From assembly GCF_030248535.1 (NCBI RefSeq), contig NZ_JAHGAJ010000043.1, positions 1 through 64,000 on the forward strand: DNA of 64,000 nucleotides, given 5' to 3'. Positions 51,157-60,266 of the stretch are shown here, in pieces (the first letter of the stretch is position 1; each line of letters begins with the position of its first letter). Source of the DNA: Vibrio sp. D404a (GTDB lineage: Bacteria; Pseudomonadota; Gammaproteobacteria; Enterobacterales; Vibrionaceae). The translations under genes were made by a program, and so were the position numbers. Under the pieces are notes generated by a model. The model was not told the DNA's origin. It saw only the letters and a program-made list of their open reading frames with translations, and did not search any database.

Positions 51157-52341
51157 TTAAAGTAGCGCGTTGTAACGCTCAAAGCCAGCTTCTAAATCTG
51201 CAATCAAATCTTCAACGTCTTCAAGACCGATATGTAGGCGGATAAGTGTGCCTTCAAAGTTCGGGTTAGCAACTGTTCGCAGGCTATCAAAGCTCTTCGG
51301 CTCGTTCGCAAGAATCAGGCTCTCAAAGCCACCCCATGAGTAACCCATGCTGAAATGTTTCATACCATCGAGCAGTGCTGTGGTTGCACGAGGGTAGGTA
51401 GTTTTAAGCACGAATGAAAATAGGCCGTTACCGCCTGTGAAGTCGCGTTCAAAGAATTCATGACCTGGGCAGCTTTCTAAAGCAGGGTGACGAACATGAT
51501 CAACCTCTGGACGACTCTGTAGCCATTGAGCCACTTTCAAGCTGTTCTCGGCATGTTGACGCAGGCGTACATCCAGCGTTCGAATACCGCGTAGCCCTAG
51601 GTATGCATCATCTGGTGATACACATTGACCCATTAGGTAGCTTTGTTCACGCAGTTGATCCCAGTGCTTTTCGTTCGCGACAGCTGTACCAAGCATCACA
51701 TCAGAGTGGCCAACGATGTATTTGGTTGCTGCCTGAATTGAGATATCGACACCGTAGTCAAACGGCGAGAAGTTCAAACCTGCTGCCCACGTATTATCAA
51801 GCATGACAATAATATCGTGTTGATGCGCGATACGTGCAAGCGTTGGGATGTCTTGCACTTCCATGGTGATAGAACCCGGAGACTCGGTAAATAGCACCTT
51901 AGTGTTCGGCTGAATTAGGTCTTTAATGCCTTCGCCAATGGTTGGCTCATAGTAGGTTGTTTCAACGCCCATCTTCTTCATGATGGTGTCACAGAAGTCA
52001 CGTGTTGGTTCGTAACAAGTGTCGACCATCAGAATATGGTCGCCAGTTTCTACAAACGAAAGGATGGCATTAGAAATCGCCGCCGTACCACATGGATATA
52101 GGGCACAACCCGCACCACCTTCAAGGTCGACCATTGCATCTTGGAAAGCAAAGTGTGTGTTTGTGCCACGGCGGCCGTAGAAGAGGGTCTTGTTGGCACG
52201 GTTTACGGTTGCTTTGTGCTTTTCAGCAACGGTATCAAACACAACGGTTGATGCACGTTGAACGGGTGGGTTTACCACACCATTGGTCCACTTCTTATCG
52301 CGGCCCGCCGTGATCAATTTGGTTGTTTTGCTTTCGGACAT
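51157..52341 (-). CDS. metC: Cystathionine beta-lyase
   Basis: Cys/Met metabolism PLP enzyme of 394 residues that makes homocysteine from cystathionine in methionine synthesis. The PLP lysine is in QAATKYIVGHSD (about residue 212). FYGRRGTNTHFAFQ and LDNTWAAGLNFSPFDYG with its PLP-contacting Asp agree with MetC rather than MetB. AAGGAATTCAGAGT precedes the ATG. Single gene. Confidence 0.95.
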   Translation of the reverse strand: MSESKTTKLITAGRDKKWTNGVVNPPVQRASTVVFDTVAEKHKATVNRANKTLFYGRRGTNTHFAFQDAMVDLEGGAGCALYPCGTAAISNAILSFVETGDHILMVDTCYEPTRDFCDTIMKKMGVETTYYEPTIGEGIKDLIQPNTKVLFTESPGSITMEVQDIPTLARIAHQHDIIVMLDNTWAAGLNFSPFDYGVDISIQAATKYIVGHSDVMLGTAVANEKHWDQLREQSYLMGQCVSPDDAYLGLRGIRTLDVRLRQHAENSLKVAQWLQSRPEVDHVRHPALESCPGHEFFERDFTGGNGLFSFVLKTTYPRATTALLDGMKHFSMGYSWGGFESLILANEPKSFDSLRTVANPNFEGTLIRLHIGLEDVEDLIADLEAGFERYNALL

Positions 52342-52430
52342 ACTCTGAATTCCTTATCTATCTATTATGCTCTATTTAAAACATGCCATTGGGTACGAAA
52401 GCAAGGGGAGTTAAAGAGTTTTTGTAATTA

Positions 52431-52607
52431 ATACCAATCACAGTAAGTAAGTGAGCAGAGATAGCGCAGGGAAAAGGCTTGAGAACAAGGCAGCTTTTCT
52501 ACAATAGGGAAGCTTCGATAAGTAGTAGCCCTACAATCAAAAATTCTAACGCAGTTATCAAGCCTTTTAACAAGCTAGAATGAGCAATTATTTACTACGA
52601 TTGGTAT
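52431..52607. repeat. 177-bp MITE-like palindromic element
   Basis: Begins ATACCAATCACAGTAAG and ends with the inverse, TTACTACGATTGGTAT. The two arms are imperfect reverse complements over their whole length, sharing ACCAATC, AAAAGGCTTGA and GGGAAGCTTCGATAAGTAGT, so the element can fold into one long hairpin. It has no coding frame. From memory, similar elements starting ATACCAATCACAGTAAGTAA are scattered through Vibrio genomes. Only one copy is present here. Confidence 0.8.
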
Positions 52608-52609
52608 AC

Positions 52610-52633
52610 AGACCCTTTGTTGAAAAAGGGTCT
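52610..52633. other. Stem-loop between the repeat and cls
   Basis: AGACCCTTT pairs with AAAGGGTCT around GTTGAA. It is where a cls terminator would be expected, but on the minus strand the T-run is missing and the palindromic repeat begins 2 bases later. The interval 52634-52663 holds nothing else. Confidence 0.5.
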
Positions 52634-52663
52634 AGGAAAACTATAGAGGAAGGAATTCAAAAC

Positions 52664-54118
52664 CTAGAGTAATGGATTGAACAGGTAAAATAGACGCTCG
52701 AAGAAGCGAGATTGTAAGCTTCGCTCTTGCCACTTCTCTAGGCTAACAGGGTGAGACGTTTCGATGTACGATTCCTGAAGATCAGCCAGTTGGCGCGTGA
52801 AGCTGACGTCATCGACGGCTAACGTCACCTCAAAGTTGAGCCAGAAGCTGCGCATGTCTATGTTGACCGTACCGATCAAGCAGAACTCCTCATCGATCAC
52901 TACGGACTTGGTGTGCAGCAAGCCGCCATAGAATTCATAGATCTTCACACCCGCTTCGAGCAATTCCGTATAAAAGGCGCGAGAGGCCCATTTCACCATT
53001 AGCGAATCGTTGCTTTGTGGGATCACCAGCTCAAAATTGACGCCTCGCTGCGCGGTCATTTTCAGGGTCTCAAGCAAATCAGCACTCGGAACAAAGTAAG
53101 GAGTAGTGATACGAACCGAACGGTTAGCTTGATTGATTGCAATACTCAATACCTGAAGAATGAGGTATTCAGGCATGCCAGGGCCCGATGGTACTACTTG
53201 TACCGGGTGTCTAACCTCAGAGTCTTCGACTTTGCATTCCGGGAGCGCAGGCAGAATACGTTCGCCAGTTTCTACTTCCCAGTCCCAACCGTGGATTGCT
53301 GATAGCACATTTACGGTTGGGCCTGTAACGCGCACCATGACATCGATCCATTGTCCAACACCAGCGCCTTGCTTGAAGTGCGCTGGATCGACCATGTTCA
53401 TTGAGCCTGTATAGGCAACGGCTTCGTCGATGACGATGATTTTACGGTGCTGTCTGAGGTCGAGGCGGCGAAGGAACATACGCCAAGGGCTTACCTCAAG
53501 AGCTTGAACGACTTGAACACCCGCATCTCTCATCATTGAACGCCAATGACTTTTGAAGAAACGTGGTGACCCCGCTGAGTCCAATAATACTTTGACATCC
53601 ACTCCACGTTTAGCCGCTCGGATTAATGCTGAAGCAACAGAATCAGTAAGTCCGCCAGGGTGCCAAATATAGAAGACCATCTTGATGCTGGTTTGCGCGT
53701 TTTCGATGTCCTCAATGATCGAATGTAAGATTTCATTCGGTGAAGATTGAAGAGAGAGGGTATTGCCGCTGAGCGCTGGAATGCCCATACGGTTATTACA
53801 CAGCTCATCGATTTTATGGATCGGTGAGCCTACTTTGCCAGGCAAATGCACTTGGCAATGATTGAGTTGACGGAACCAGTCGCCGAAAGGAGTAAACATA
53901 CGCTGGGCACGTTCCGCTCTTTTTCTTCCTAGATTGAGTTCACCGAATAAAAAATAGCAGGCAACGCCCACAATTGGGACTATGTAAATGACGAGAAGCC
54001 AAGATAACGATACGCTAACAGAGCGTCTTTTCAGTACAACTCGTAGCGTAACACCGGCGACCAGTACCCAATAGAGTACAACGGCTGCCAAAGTCAAAAA
54101 GTGATAGAGCTTTTCCAC
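52664..54118 (-). CDS. cls: Cardiolipin synthase
   Basis: ClsA-type enzyme that condenses two phosphatidylglycerols, 484 residues (E. coli 486). Two N-terminal membrane helices (about 8-28 and 38-58). Two phospholipase D HKD motifs: RQHRKIIVIDEAVAYTGSMN (about residue 225) and LLHTKSVVIDEEFCLIGTVN (about 405). GTG start; the N-terminus MEKLYHFLTLAAVVLYW resembles other ClsA proteins. Divergent from the NSS transporter gene. Confidence 0.95.
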   Translation of the reverse strand: MEKLYHFLTLAAVVLYWVLVAGVTLRVVLKRRSVSVSLSWLLVIYIVPIVGVACYFLFGELNLGRKRAERAQRMFTPFGDWFRQLNHCQVHLPGKVGSPIHKIDELCNNRMGIPALSGNTLSLQSSPNEILHSIIEDIENAQTSIKMVFYIWHPGGLTDSVASALIRAAKRGVDVKVLLDSAGSPRFFKSHWRSMMRDAGVQVVQALEVSPWRMFLRRLDLRQHRKIIVIDEAVAYTGSMNMVDPAHFKQGAGVGQWIDVMVRVTGPTVNVLSAIHGWDWEVETGERILPALPECKVEDSEVRHPVQVVPSGPGMPEYLILQVLSIAINQANRSVRITTPYFVPSADLLETLKMTAQRGVNFELVIPQSNDSLMVKWASRAFYTELLEAGVKIYEFYGGLLHTKSVVIDEEFCLIGTVNIDMRSFWLNFEVTLAVDDVSFTRQLADLQESYIETSHPVSLEKWQERSLQSRFFERLFYLFNPLL

Positions 54119-54238
54119 ATCTAATACTCGAAAAAAGAGACACTTAGATAGTAATGCTATTTTGACAATATGGGAATTTAAGAGAACAACTATTTACAAA
54201 TTAGAGCTAAAGCTGTAAATAGGTGAAAGTTGTTAAGT

Positions 54239-54252
54239 TTAAGTTAACTTAA
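54239..54252. promoter_or_regulatory. 14-bp perfect palindrome between cls and the NSS transporter gene
   Basis: TTAAGTTAACTTAA sits about 120 bases before cls and 235 before the transporter gene. It could be a dimeric regulator site, but it is AT-rich and may be chance. Beyond it, 54253-54486 contains only a plausible -10 (TATACAT near 54369) and the transporter ribosome site. Confidence 0.3.
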
Positions 54253-54486
54253 GAAGAAAACGATTGTTTTGTATGAAAAGTCGGCATTTAACCATAAAAT
54301 TTTACATTGGTAACGAAATATGTACGGTTCGGGCTTCCAATTTTAATCTTAAACTGGTTTACTTGCTATACATTGAGCGTCAATCAAATTCTTGAGGATG
54401 TAAACAAAGATTTACACCTTTCTTTTAATAAGACGCCACCCAAAGCAACACACAACATTACACAACATACAAATTTTGGAGTTAAA

Positions 54487-55920
54487 GTGGCTACTAGTAA
54501 TACAACCACAAAACCTCGTGATACCTGGGGTTCGAAACTTGGATTCGTAATGGCTGCAGCAGGTTCTGCTGTTGGTCTAGGTAACATCTGGAAATTTCCT
54601 TACACAGCAGGTGAGAGTGGCGGCGGTGCGTTCGTTGCAATCTACCTATTCTTTGTAATCTTCATTGGTTTCAGCGTCATGCTGACTGAATTTGCTATTG
54701 GCCGTCATACGCAAAAATCAGCAGTAGGTGCATTCAAAACAACAGACCGTCGTTGGACGTTCGCTGGTGTTATCGGCGTAGTAAGTGGTCTACTTATCAT
54801 GGGTTTCTACCCTGTAGTAGGTGGCTGGTCTATCGCATACATCGGTAAGATTGCTGGTGGTCTTCTAGACGCACCTGAAGCAATCGGCGACAGCTTCGGT
54901 GGCTTCATCTCGAACCCTGTTCAACCACTAATGTGGATGGGCCTATACCTACTTCTAAACATTGTTATTGTTATGAAAGGTATCTCGGGCGGTATCGAGA
55001 AAGCAGGTAAGATCCTGATGCCACTTCTGTTCATCATCCTTATCGTAGTATCTATCAAAGGCATCATGCTTCCGGGCGCGATGGCGGGTCTAGAATTCCT
55101 ATTCAGCCCTGATTTCTCTAAGGTAGACAGCAATGTAATTCTTGCTGCACTTGGTCAAGCATTCTTCTCTCTATCTCTAGGTATGGGTTGTATGTTGACT
55201 TACGGTTCTTACCTTAAGAAGAAAGAAAACCTAGTTCAAACAACAGCAATGGTTACAGCAATGGATACAGGTGTTGCTATCCTAGCTGGTGTTGCAATGT
55301 TCCCTGCAATGTTCGCATTCGGCATGGAGCCAGCAGCAGGCCCTGGTCTAGTATTCGTTGTTGTTCCTCAGCTATTTGCTGAAATGGGCGGCGTAATCGG
55401 TCTTCTGTTTGCACTGATGTTCTTCATCGGTCTAAGTGTTGCGGCTCTAACATCTTCAGTATCTCTACTTGAGGTTGTGGTTTCTTACCTAATCGACGAG
55501 AAGGGCATGAAGCGTGTAACAGCTGTACTGTCTGCAAGTGTAGTAATGGCGACACTGTGTATCTTCGCTTCTCTATCACTAGGCGGCGTAGGTCCAACAC
55601 TATTCGACACTGGCGCATTCGACATCTTCGACCTACTAACTGACAAGATCTTCCTAGCAGTTGGCGGTATGTTGGTATGTATCTTCGCTGGTTGGAGACT
55701 AAACCGTGCAGACCTAGAGAAAGAAATCACTAACGACGGTGAAGTATCTTTCCCACTATTCGGTCTATGGTACAACCTAGTTAAGTTTGTTATCCCAGTA
55801 GCAATCGCAATCGTTGCATTCATGGGTATCTCTTCTGGTTTCGATAGCGGTAAAGGTGCAATCATGCTTCTAGGTATCGGTATCATTGCAGGTTCAGCGC
55901 TAATTTCTAAGAAATTGTAA
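54487..55920 (+). CDS. Neurotransmitter:sodium symporter (NSS) family transporter
   Basis: 477 residues with 11-12 membrane helices (LeuT/Tyt1-like). GSAVGLGNIWKFPYTAGESGGGAF in helix 1 holds the sodium and substrate contacts. The open frame begins at 54307, but GTG 54487 has GGAG seven bases upstream and starts the usual short N-terminus. An amino acid is the likely substrate, co-transported with sodium. The coding sequence favours a few codons strongly (GGT, CTA), suggesting high expression. It has its own terminator. Confidence 0.93.
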   Translation: MATSNTTTKPRDTWGSKLGFVMAAAGSAVGLGNIWKFPYTAGESGGGAFVAIYLFFVIFIGFSVMLTEFAIGRHTQKSAVGAFKTTDRRWTFAGVIGVVSGLLIMGFYPVVGGWSIAYIGKIAGGLLDAPEAIGDSFGGFISNPVQPLMWMGLYLLLNIVIVMKGISGGIEKAGKILMPLLFIILIVVSIKGIMLPGAMAGLEFLFSPDFSKVDSNVILAALGQAFFSLSLGMGCMLTYGSYLKKKENLVQTTAMVTAMDTGVAILAGVAMFPAMFAFGMEPAAGPGLVFVVVPQLFAEMGGVIGLLFALMFFIGLSVAALTSSVSLLEVVVSYLIDEKGMKRVTAVLSASVVMATLCIFASLSLGGVGPTLFDTGAFDIFDLLTDKIFLAVGGMLVCIFAGWRLNRADLEKEITNDGEVSFPLFGLWYNLVKFVIPVAIAIVAFMGISSGFDSGKGAIMLLGIGIIAGSALISKKL

Positions 55921-55951
55921 TCACGACCTTCAAAGTCAAACGAATCGAAAG

Positions 55952-55978
55952 CGAGAGTCTTAGGACTCTCGTTTTTTT
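55952..55978 (+). terminator. Terminator after the NSS transporter gene
   Basis: CGAGAGTC, loop TTAG, GACTCTCG, then TTTTTTT. Confidence 0.93.
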
Positions 55979-56113
55979 GTGCCCATTACCAACTCCTTAA
56001 TATTTTTAATAGTTTCTCGTTCTGTTTTTTCTAAAGTTATTCGTATAGTTGTCGATATATATTTAGCATAAAGATATGCGAAGTGAATATTGACTCCCTT
56101 AGGAAGGTGAAAC

Positions 56114-57730
56114 GTGAAATTGTCTGTAAGAAAAAAACTGTATGCAGGCTTTAGCTCTATTTTGGCGCTAATGATTGTATTGGTGTCTTTTGTCTGGATT
56201 GAAGTGACCAGTTCTCACCGTGTCGCGGACGAGATCCGAATGGATGACGTACCAGAGTTGGTGAACTACCTCGTTCTGGTTGACGAAACAGCGGACGTAT
56301 ACCGTGACGCAATGGGTACGATTACCCATGTGAATGGTGCGATTAACGACTACCGCGCAAACAAAGGTCAGTTCTTTGAAGCGATTAATAAGGTCAAGGC
56401 ACTAGAGAGCGTAGGGACTCCAGATTACCGTCGAATTGAGCGTGTTGAGAGCTTAATGAAAGACTTCTCGGCAGCATTTGAGAATCAAATAGCGCCTAGA
56501 GCCAACCAAGAGAGTGCATTCTTAGATAATATCCGCGATTTACGTAGCCTTTATGAGCAGTACCTAGTGCCCATCGAAGCCCTACTTGACGAAGCATCTA
56601 TTGCTGAGGAAGTTCAGACGGACAAGGCGCTACTAACACTTACAGACTCATTTACGTCAATGGAACGTATGATTCTAATCCTGACGGCAGTATCAATCGT
56701 GACAGGTGCGGTTATCGCTTACCTATTGTCGAACTCAATTACGAGTCGTCTGACAAAAGTGGAGCAGGTTGCACGCAAAGTGGCGAGTGGCGACCTGACT
56801 GCGGAAGATATTGTGGATAGTTCTGATGACGAACTGGCGTACTTAGGTCAGTCGATCAATCAGATGCAGAAATCGCTCGTCGGCCTGATCGGATCTATTT
56901 CCTCTGTGACAAACCAAGTTCAAACAGCGACGGGTGAGCTCTCTTCTATCAGCCGTGACATTGTATCTGGTGCTTCTGCACAAGCTGATAAAGCGACGCT
57001 GATTGCAACGGCAGCTGAAGAGCTTAGCTTGACGATTTCAGAAGTTGCTCAGCAGGGTACATCCACCTATGAAGAAGCACGTCGTTCAGAGACTTCAGCA
57101 GAAGATGGTCGCTCGGTGATCGTAGATATGGTGACGAGCATCCAGCAAGTATCGACGCAAATGGGTGAGATGTCAGAGCAGATGAATACGCTTGGCTCTC
57201 ACGGTGAGCAGATTGGCAGCGTGATTAAAGTGATCGAAGATATTGCTGAGCAAACTAACCTATTAGCATTGAATGCGGCGATTGAAGCGGCGCGTGCCGG
57301 TGAATTTGGTCGTGGCTTTGCAGTGGTAGCGGATGAGGTTCGAGCGCTAGCTGAGCGTACGACCAAAGCGACTCAAGAGGTTTCGGGCATCATTCAAGCG
57401 ATTCAATCGGGTACGCAAGAAGCGGTGACTTATACTCAAGATAACTGCCGATTGGTGGACATTGGTGTTGAGCAGAGCTCAGGTGCAGTTCAGGCTCTAG
57501 AAGCGATTGTAAACGGAGCAGCCAATGTACAAAGCATGGTTAACTCAATTGCAACCGCGGCAGAAGAGCAGACAGCCGTAACTAAAGAGATTGCTGCTGA
57601 CATCACTGCAATCAGTGATATCTCTGAATCTTCTTTGCAACTGGCAACGCGTAGCTCAGAGAGCACAATGAGCTTGAACGCTAAGGTTAAAGAGCTAGAA
57701 ACCTTACTTGGTCAATTTAAACTTGCTTAA
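56114..57730 (+). CDS. Methyl-accepting chemotaxis protein
   Basis: 538 residues. TM1 (about 9-31), a periplasmic helical-bundle ligand domain of about 155 residues, TM2 (about 190-212), HAMP (about 213-265), then the signalling domain. The hairpin tip IAEQTNLLALNAAIEAARAGEFGRGFAVVADEVRALAERT is the universal CheA/CheW contact. There is no C-terminal pentapeptide for CheR. Ligand unknown. GTG start after AGGAAGGTG. Single gene with a strong terminator. Confidence 0.95.
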   Translation: MKLSVRKKLYAGFSSILALMIVLVSFVWIEVTSSHRVADEIRMDDVPELVNYLVLVDETADVYRDAMGTITHVNGAINDYRANKGQFFEAINKVKALESVGTPDYRRIERVESLMKDFSAAFENQIAPRANQESAFLDNIRDLRSLYEQYLVPIEALLDEASIAEEVQTDKALLTLTDSFTSMERMILILTAVSIVTGAVIAYLLSNSITSRLTKVEQVARKVASGDLTAEDIVDSSDDELAYLGQSINQMQKSLVGLIGSISSVTNQVQTATGELSSISRDIVSGASAQADKATLIATAAEELSLTISEVAQQGTSTYEEARRSETSAEDGRSVIVDMVTSIQQVSTQMGEMSEQMNTLGSHGEQIGSVIKVIEDIAEQTNLLALNAAIEAARAGEFGRGFAVVADEVRALAERTTKATQEVSGIIQAIQSGTQEAVTYTQDNCRLVDIGVEQSSGAVQALEAIVNGAANVQSMVNSIATAAEEQTAVTKEIAADITAISDISESSLQLATRSSESTMSLNAKVKELETLLGQFKLA

Positions 57731-57761
57731 ACCATCGTAAAGATGGGGGAAGGCATTATTG

Positions 57762-57799
57762 AGCCCACGACTGTTGAACAATCAGTCGTGGGCTTTTTC
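57762..57799 (+). terminator. Terminator after the chemoreceptor gene
   Basis: AGCCCACGACTG (57762-57773) and CAGTCGTGGGCT (57783-57794), then TTTTT. Confidence 0.95.
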
Positions 57800-57861
57800 A
57801 TTACTGTTATCTGGTGTTAGACAAGGTATACTTCACGCTCGATTACGGAGTAAGCCTTTTC

Positions 57862-58560
57862 ATGTTCGACATTCTTGTAAACCACTCAGATTTTTTACTT
57901 ATCAATAAGCATCCGGGCGTTAGTGTCCATAAGGATGACGGTGATACGATGCTGCTTCAAGAGGTGGCTAGATCACTCGACATTGAAAAGCTCTACCTTG
58001 TGCATCGCTTAGATAAAATGACATCAGGCATTCTATTACTCGCCAAACATGCAGCAGCGGCCAGTGAGCTGTCTCAGTTGTTTGCGAATAGAGAGGTAGA
58101 AAAGTACTACCTTGCGATTGGCTCTAAAAAGCCGAAGAAGAAGCAGGGGCTGATCGTGGGTGACATGGAGCGTTCGCGACGCTCTAGCTGGAAGCTGATC
58201 AACACCAAACAGAACCCAGCGGTAACGCAGTTTTTATCTGCAGCGGCAGAGCCGGGTGAAAGACTACTACTCTGCAAGCCTTATACTGGGCGCACTCATC
58301 AAATTCGCGTGGCGATGAAGTCTATAGGCTCTGCTATCGTCGGCGACCCAATTTATAATTCATCGAGTCAATCTGATCGTGGCTATCTGCATGCCTTTGC
58401 GATCCGATTCACCTATCAATCTCAAGTATTTGAGCACGTGTGTGACCCGAGAACACATCAGTCGCTAGGCCAAAAGTGGTCGCATGAGATCGTATCAACA
58501 GGGTTGGATACTTGGCTTGAACCTTGGTCACTGGCGTGGCCAAAGCTAAACATTAAGTGA
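57862..58560 (+). CDS. RluA-like pseudouridine synthase (TIGR01621 type)
   Basis: 232 residues. The catalytic motif VHRLDKMTSGILLLAK holds the nucleophilic Asp51. KPYTGRTHQIRVAMKSIGSAIVGDPIY is the conserved C-terminal block. There is no S4 domain, so a short RluA/TruC-like enzyme; the RNA target is unknown. The longest frame begins at 57814; ATG 57862 is favoured by GGAG 11 bases upstream and by the family N-terminus. It is followed within a few bases by an RNA methyltransferase-like gene. Confidence 0.88.
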   Translation: MFDILVNHSDFLLINKHPGVSVHKDDGDTMLLQEVARSLDIEKLYLVHRLDKMTSGILLLAKHAAAASELSQLFANREVEKYYLAIGSKKPKKKQGLIVGDMERSRRSSWKLINTKQNPAVTQFLSAAAEPGERLLLCKPYTGRTHQIRVAMKSIGSAIVGDPIYNSSSQSDRGYLHAFAIRFTYQSQVFEHVCDPRTHQSLGQKWSHEIVSTGLDTWLEPWSLAWPKLNIK

Positions 58561-58568
58561 GAGATATA

Positions 58569-59516
58569 ATGGAAGCATCTGCTTTACCGGTCTTTTTTGA
58601 ACATATTGAACAACAGTTAAACGAAGTGCCTAACGAACTACGTCGTATTTTTCACGGTCGTGGTAAATACTGGCCTGGGCTAGAACAGTTAACGTGTGAC
58701 TGGGTTGATGGTCAGCTATTAGTCAACATTTTTAAACAGGTTGATGAGGAATTCCTAGCGGGTTTGAAGGAAGGGCTTCTAAACCTGACAGCACAACCTA
58801 TTTGGCAACAGAAGCAAGGTACCAGTGTCGTTTTGCAACATCGTTATGCTGAAGGTAGCCCATCAGAAGTGATTTGGGGTGAGCTAGACTCATCACCAGT
58901 GGTTGTTGAGCATGGTCTTAAATATCAGTTGAATATTGGTCGTAACCAGAACTTTGGTTTGTTCTTAGACATGCGCAATGGCCGTCAGTGGGTACAAGAG
59001 AACTCGAAAGGTAAGAACGTACTAAACCTGTTTGCATACACTTGTGGCTTCTCTGTAGCCGCTCTAGCAGGTGGCGCACGTCAGTGTCTTAATGTGGACA
59101 TGTCTCGTGGTTCGCTAAGCAAAGGCCGTGATAACCACCGCTTAAATGAACATGACATGCGTTCAGTGAACTTTCTTGGTTATGACATCTTCAAGTGTTG
59201 GGGAAAAATCAAGAAGGGAGGAGCTTACGACTTGGTGATCATTGACCCACCTTCTTTCCAAAAAGGCAGTTTTGCTCTAACCAAAGACTATAAAAGGATT
59301 CTGCGTCGTCTCCCTGAGCTTCTTACAGAGGGCGGTGAAGTGATTGCTTGTGTTAACTCTCCAATGGTGTCACCAAACTTCTTGATTGATACCATGGCAG
59401 AAGAGGCACCAAACGTTAAGTTCCTAGAGCGTTTAGCTAATCCGCCTGAGTTTGTCGATGTGGATACAGAATCGAGTCTAAAAGTACTTCGCTTCAAGCT
59501 GGAATCTGCTGAGTAA
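58569..59516 (+). CDS. SAM-dependent methyltransferase related to RlmI/RlmK
   Basis: 315 residues. Class I methyltransferase: NFGLFLDMRNGRQWV, motif I VLNLFAYTCGFSVAALAGGA, motif II NVDMS and motif IV IIDPPSFQKGSFAL (the DPPSF loop typical of base methyltransferases acting on RNA). There is no PUA domain at the N-terminus, unlike RlmI. The frame can start at GTG 58557, overlapping the pseudouridine synthase stop; I prefer ATG 58569. Target RNA unknown. Confidence 0.85.
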   Translation: MEASALPVFFEHIEQQLNEVPNELRRIFHGRGKYWPGLEQLTCDWVDGQLLVNIFKQVDEEFLAGLKEGLLNLTAQPIWQQKQGTSVVLQHRYAEGSPSEVIWGELDSSPVVVEHGLKYQLNIGRNQNFGLFLDMRNGRQWVQENSKGKNVLNLFAYTCGFSVAALAGGARQCLNVDMSRGSLSKGRDNHRLNEHDMRSVNFLGYDIFKCWGKIKKGGAYDLVIIDPPSFQKGSFALTKDYKRILRRLPELLTEGGEVIACVNSPMVSPNFLIDTMAEEAPNVKFLERLANPPEFVDVDTESSLKVLRFKLESAE

Positions 59517-59536
59517 TATCGTTTACCGATATCAAT

Positions 59537-59569
59537 AAAAACGCCGCATCATCACAGTGCGGCGTTTTT
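59537..59569. terminator. Bidirectional terminator between the methyltransferase gene and ynjF
   Basis: AAAAACGCCGCA (59537-59548) with TGCGGCGTTTTT (59558-59569). A- and T-runs on both sides let it serve both convergent transcripts. Confidence 0.93.
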
Positions 59570-59648
59570 GTATCTACAGAAAGCGATTAGCCAAATCCAA
59601 ATCAATAGTTGAATAGAGCAACAGGCTAATGAACTAGATGCTCTGGCT

Positions 59649-60266
59649 CTAGGCGTTTGCGTTGTTGAGGGTTTGGAAACCAAAATAGATGCGCATGAAC
59701 GTCGTTAGCCAACACGCGGCGCCAAATGCGTAAGCAATCATAGCAAAGTGTTGCGGCCAGATGCAGAAAGCGATAAAGCTGGCGATGGTTTCTGTCCCTT
59801 CAGTTAATCCCGACATGTAATAGAGCGATTTGTGCTTATAAACCGGGTTCTCGATGCCTTGTTTTCCAGCCATTACCGCAAACGCTAAGAAGCTGCTGCC
59901 TGTACCAATGAAGGAGAAAATCAGAAAGGCGCCTGCGACGGCATTGGCCTCAGGGTTGGCAATCACGAAGCCAAACGGAATCAATGAATAGAACAAGAAA
60001 TCGAGGCTGATATCGAGAAATCCGCCAGCATCGGTAATCCCTTGGATACGCGCAAGTGCACCATCAAGCCCATCGCAAACACGATTTAGAACAATGAATA
60101 GCAGTGCCAATTCATATTGTTGAAATGCAAGTGATGGGAAGGCCAAACAACCAATCAAGAAACCAAAAAAAGTGGTTTGGTTGGCAGTGACACCCGCTTT
60201 ATTTAGTACCTTGGCTGACTGAGTGAGCGGCCAGCGAATCACCTTAATCGAATATTTATCAAGCAT
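59649..60266 (-). CDS. ynjF: CDP-alcohol phosphatidyltransferase family protein YnjF
   Basis: 205 residues, about six membrane helices. The catalytic signature D-G-x2-A-R-x8-G-x3-D-x3-D is intact (DGLDGALAR ... GGFLDISLD). The family joins a CDP-linked lipid or alcohol to an alcohol acceptor, and the specific substrate is unknown. A GTG at 60275 is also possible; ATG 60266 has GGAG eight bases upstream. Either start overlaps the end of ynjD. Same order as E. coli ynjBCD...F but without ynjE. Confidence 0.88.
   Translation of the reverse strand: MLDKYSIKVIRWPLTQSAKVLNKAGVTANQTTFFGFLIGCLAFPSLAFQQYELALLFIVLNRVCDGLDGALARIQGITDAGGFLDISLDFLFYSLIPFGFVIANPEANAVAGAFLIFSFIGTGSSFLAFAVMAGKQGIENPVYKHKSLYYMSGLTEGTETIASFIAFCIWPQHFAMIAYAFGAACWLTTFMRIYFGFQTLNNANA

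Noticed and set aside
54307..54486. 60-codon N-terminal extension of the NSS transporter
   Set aside because: Sequence before GTG 54487 reads as leader DNA, and the ribosome site GGAG is placed for 54487.
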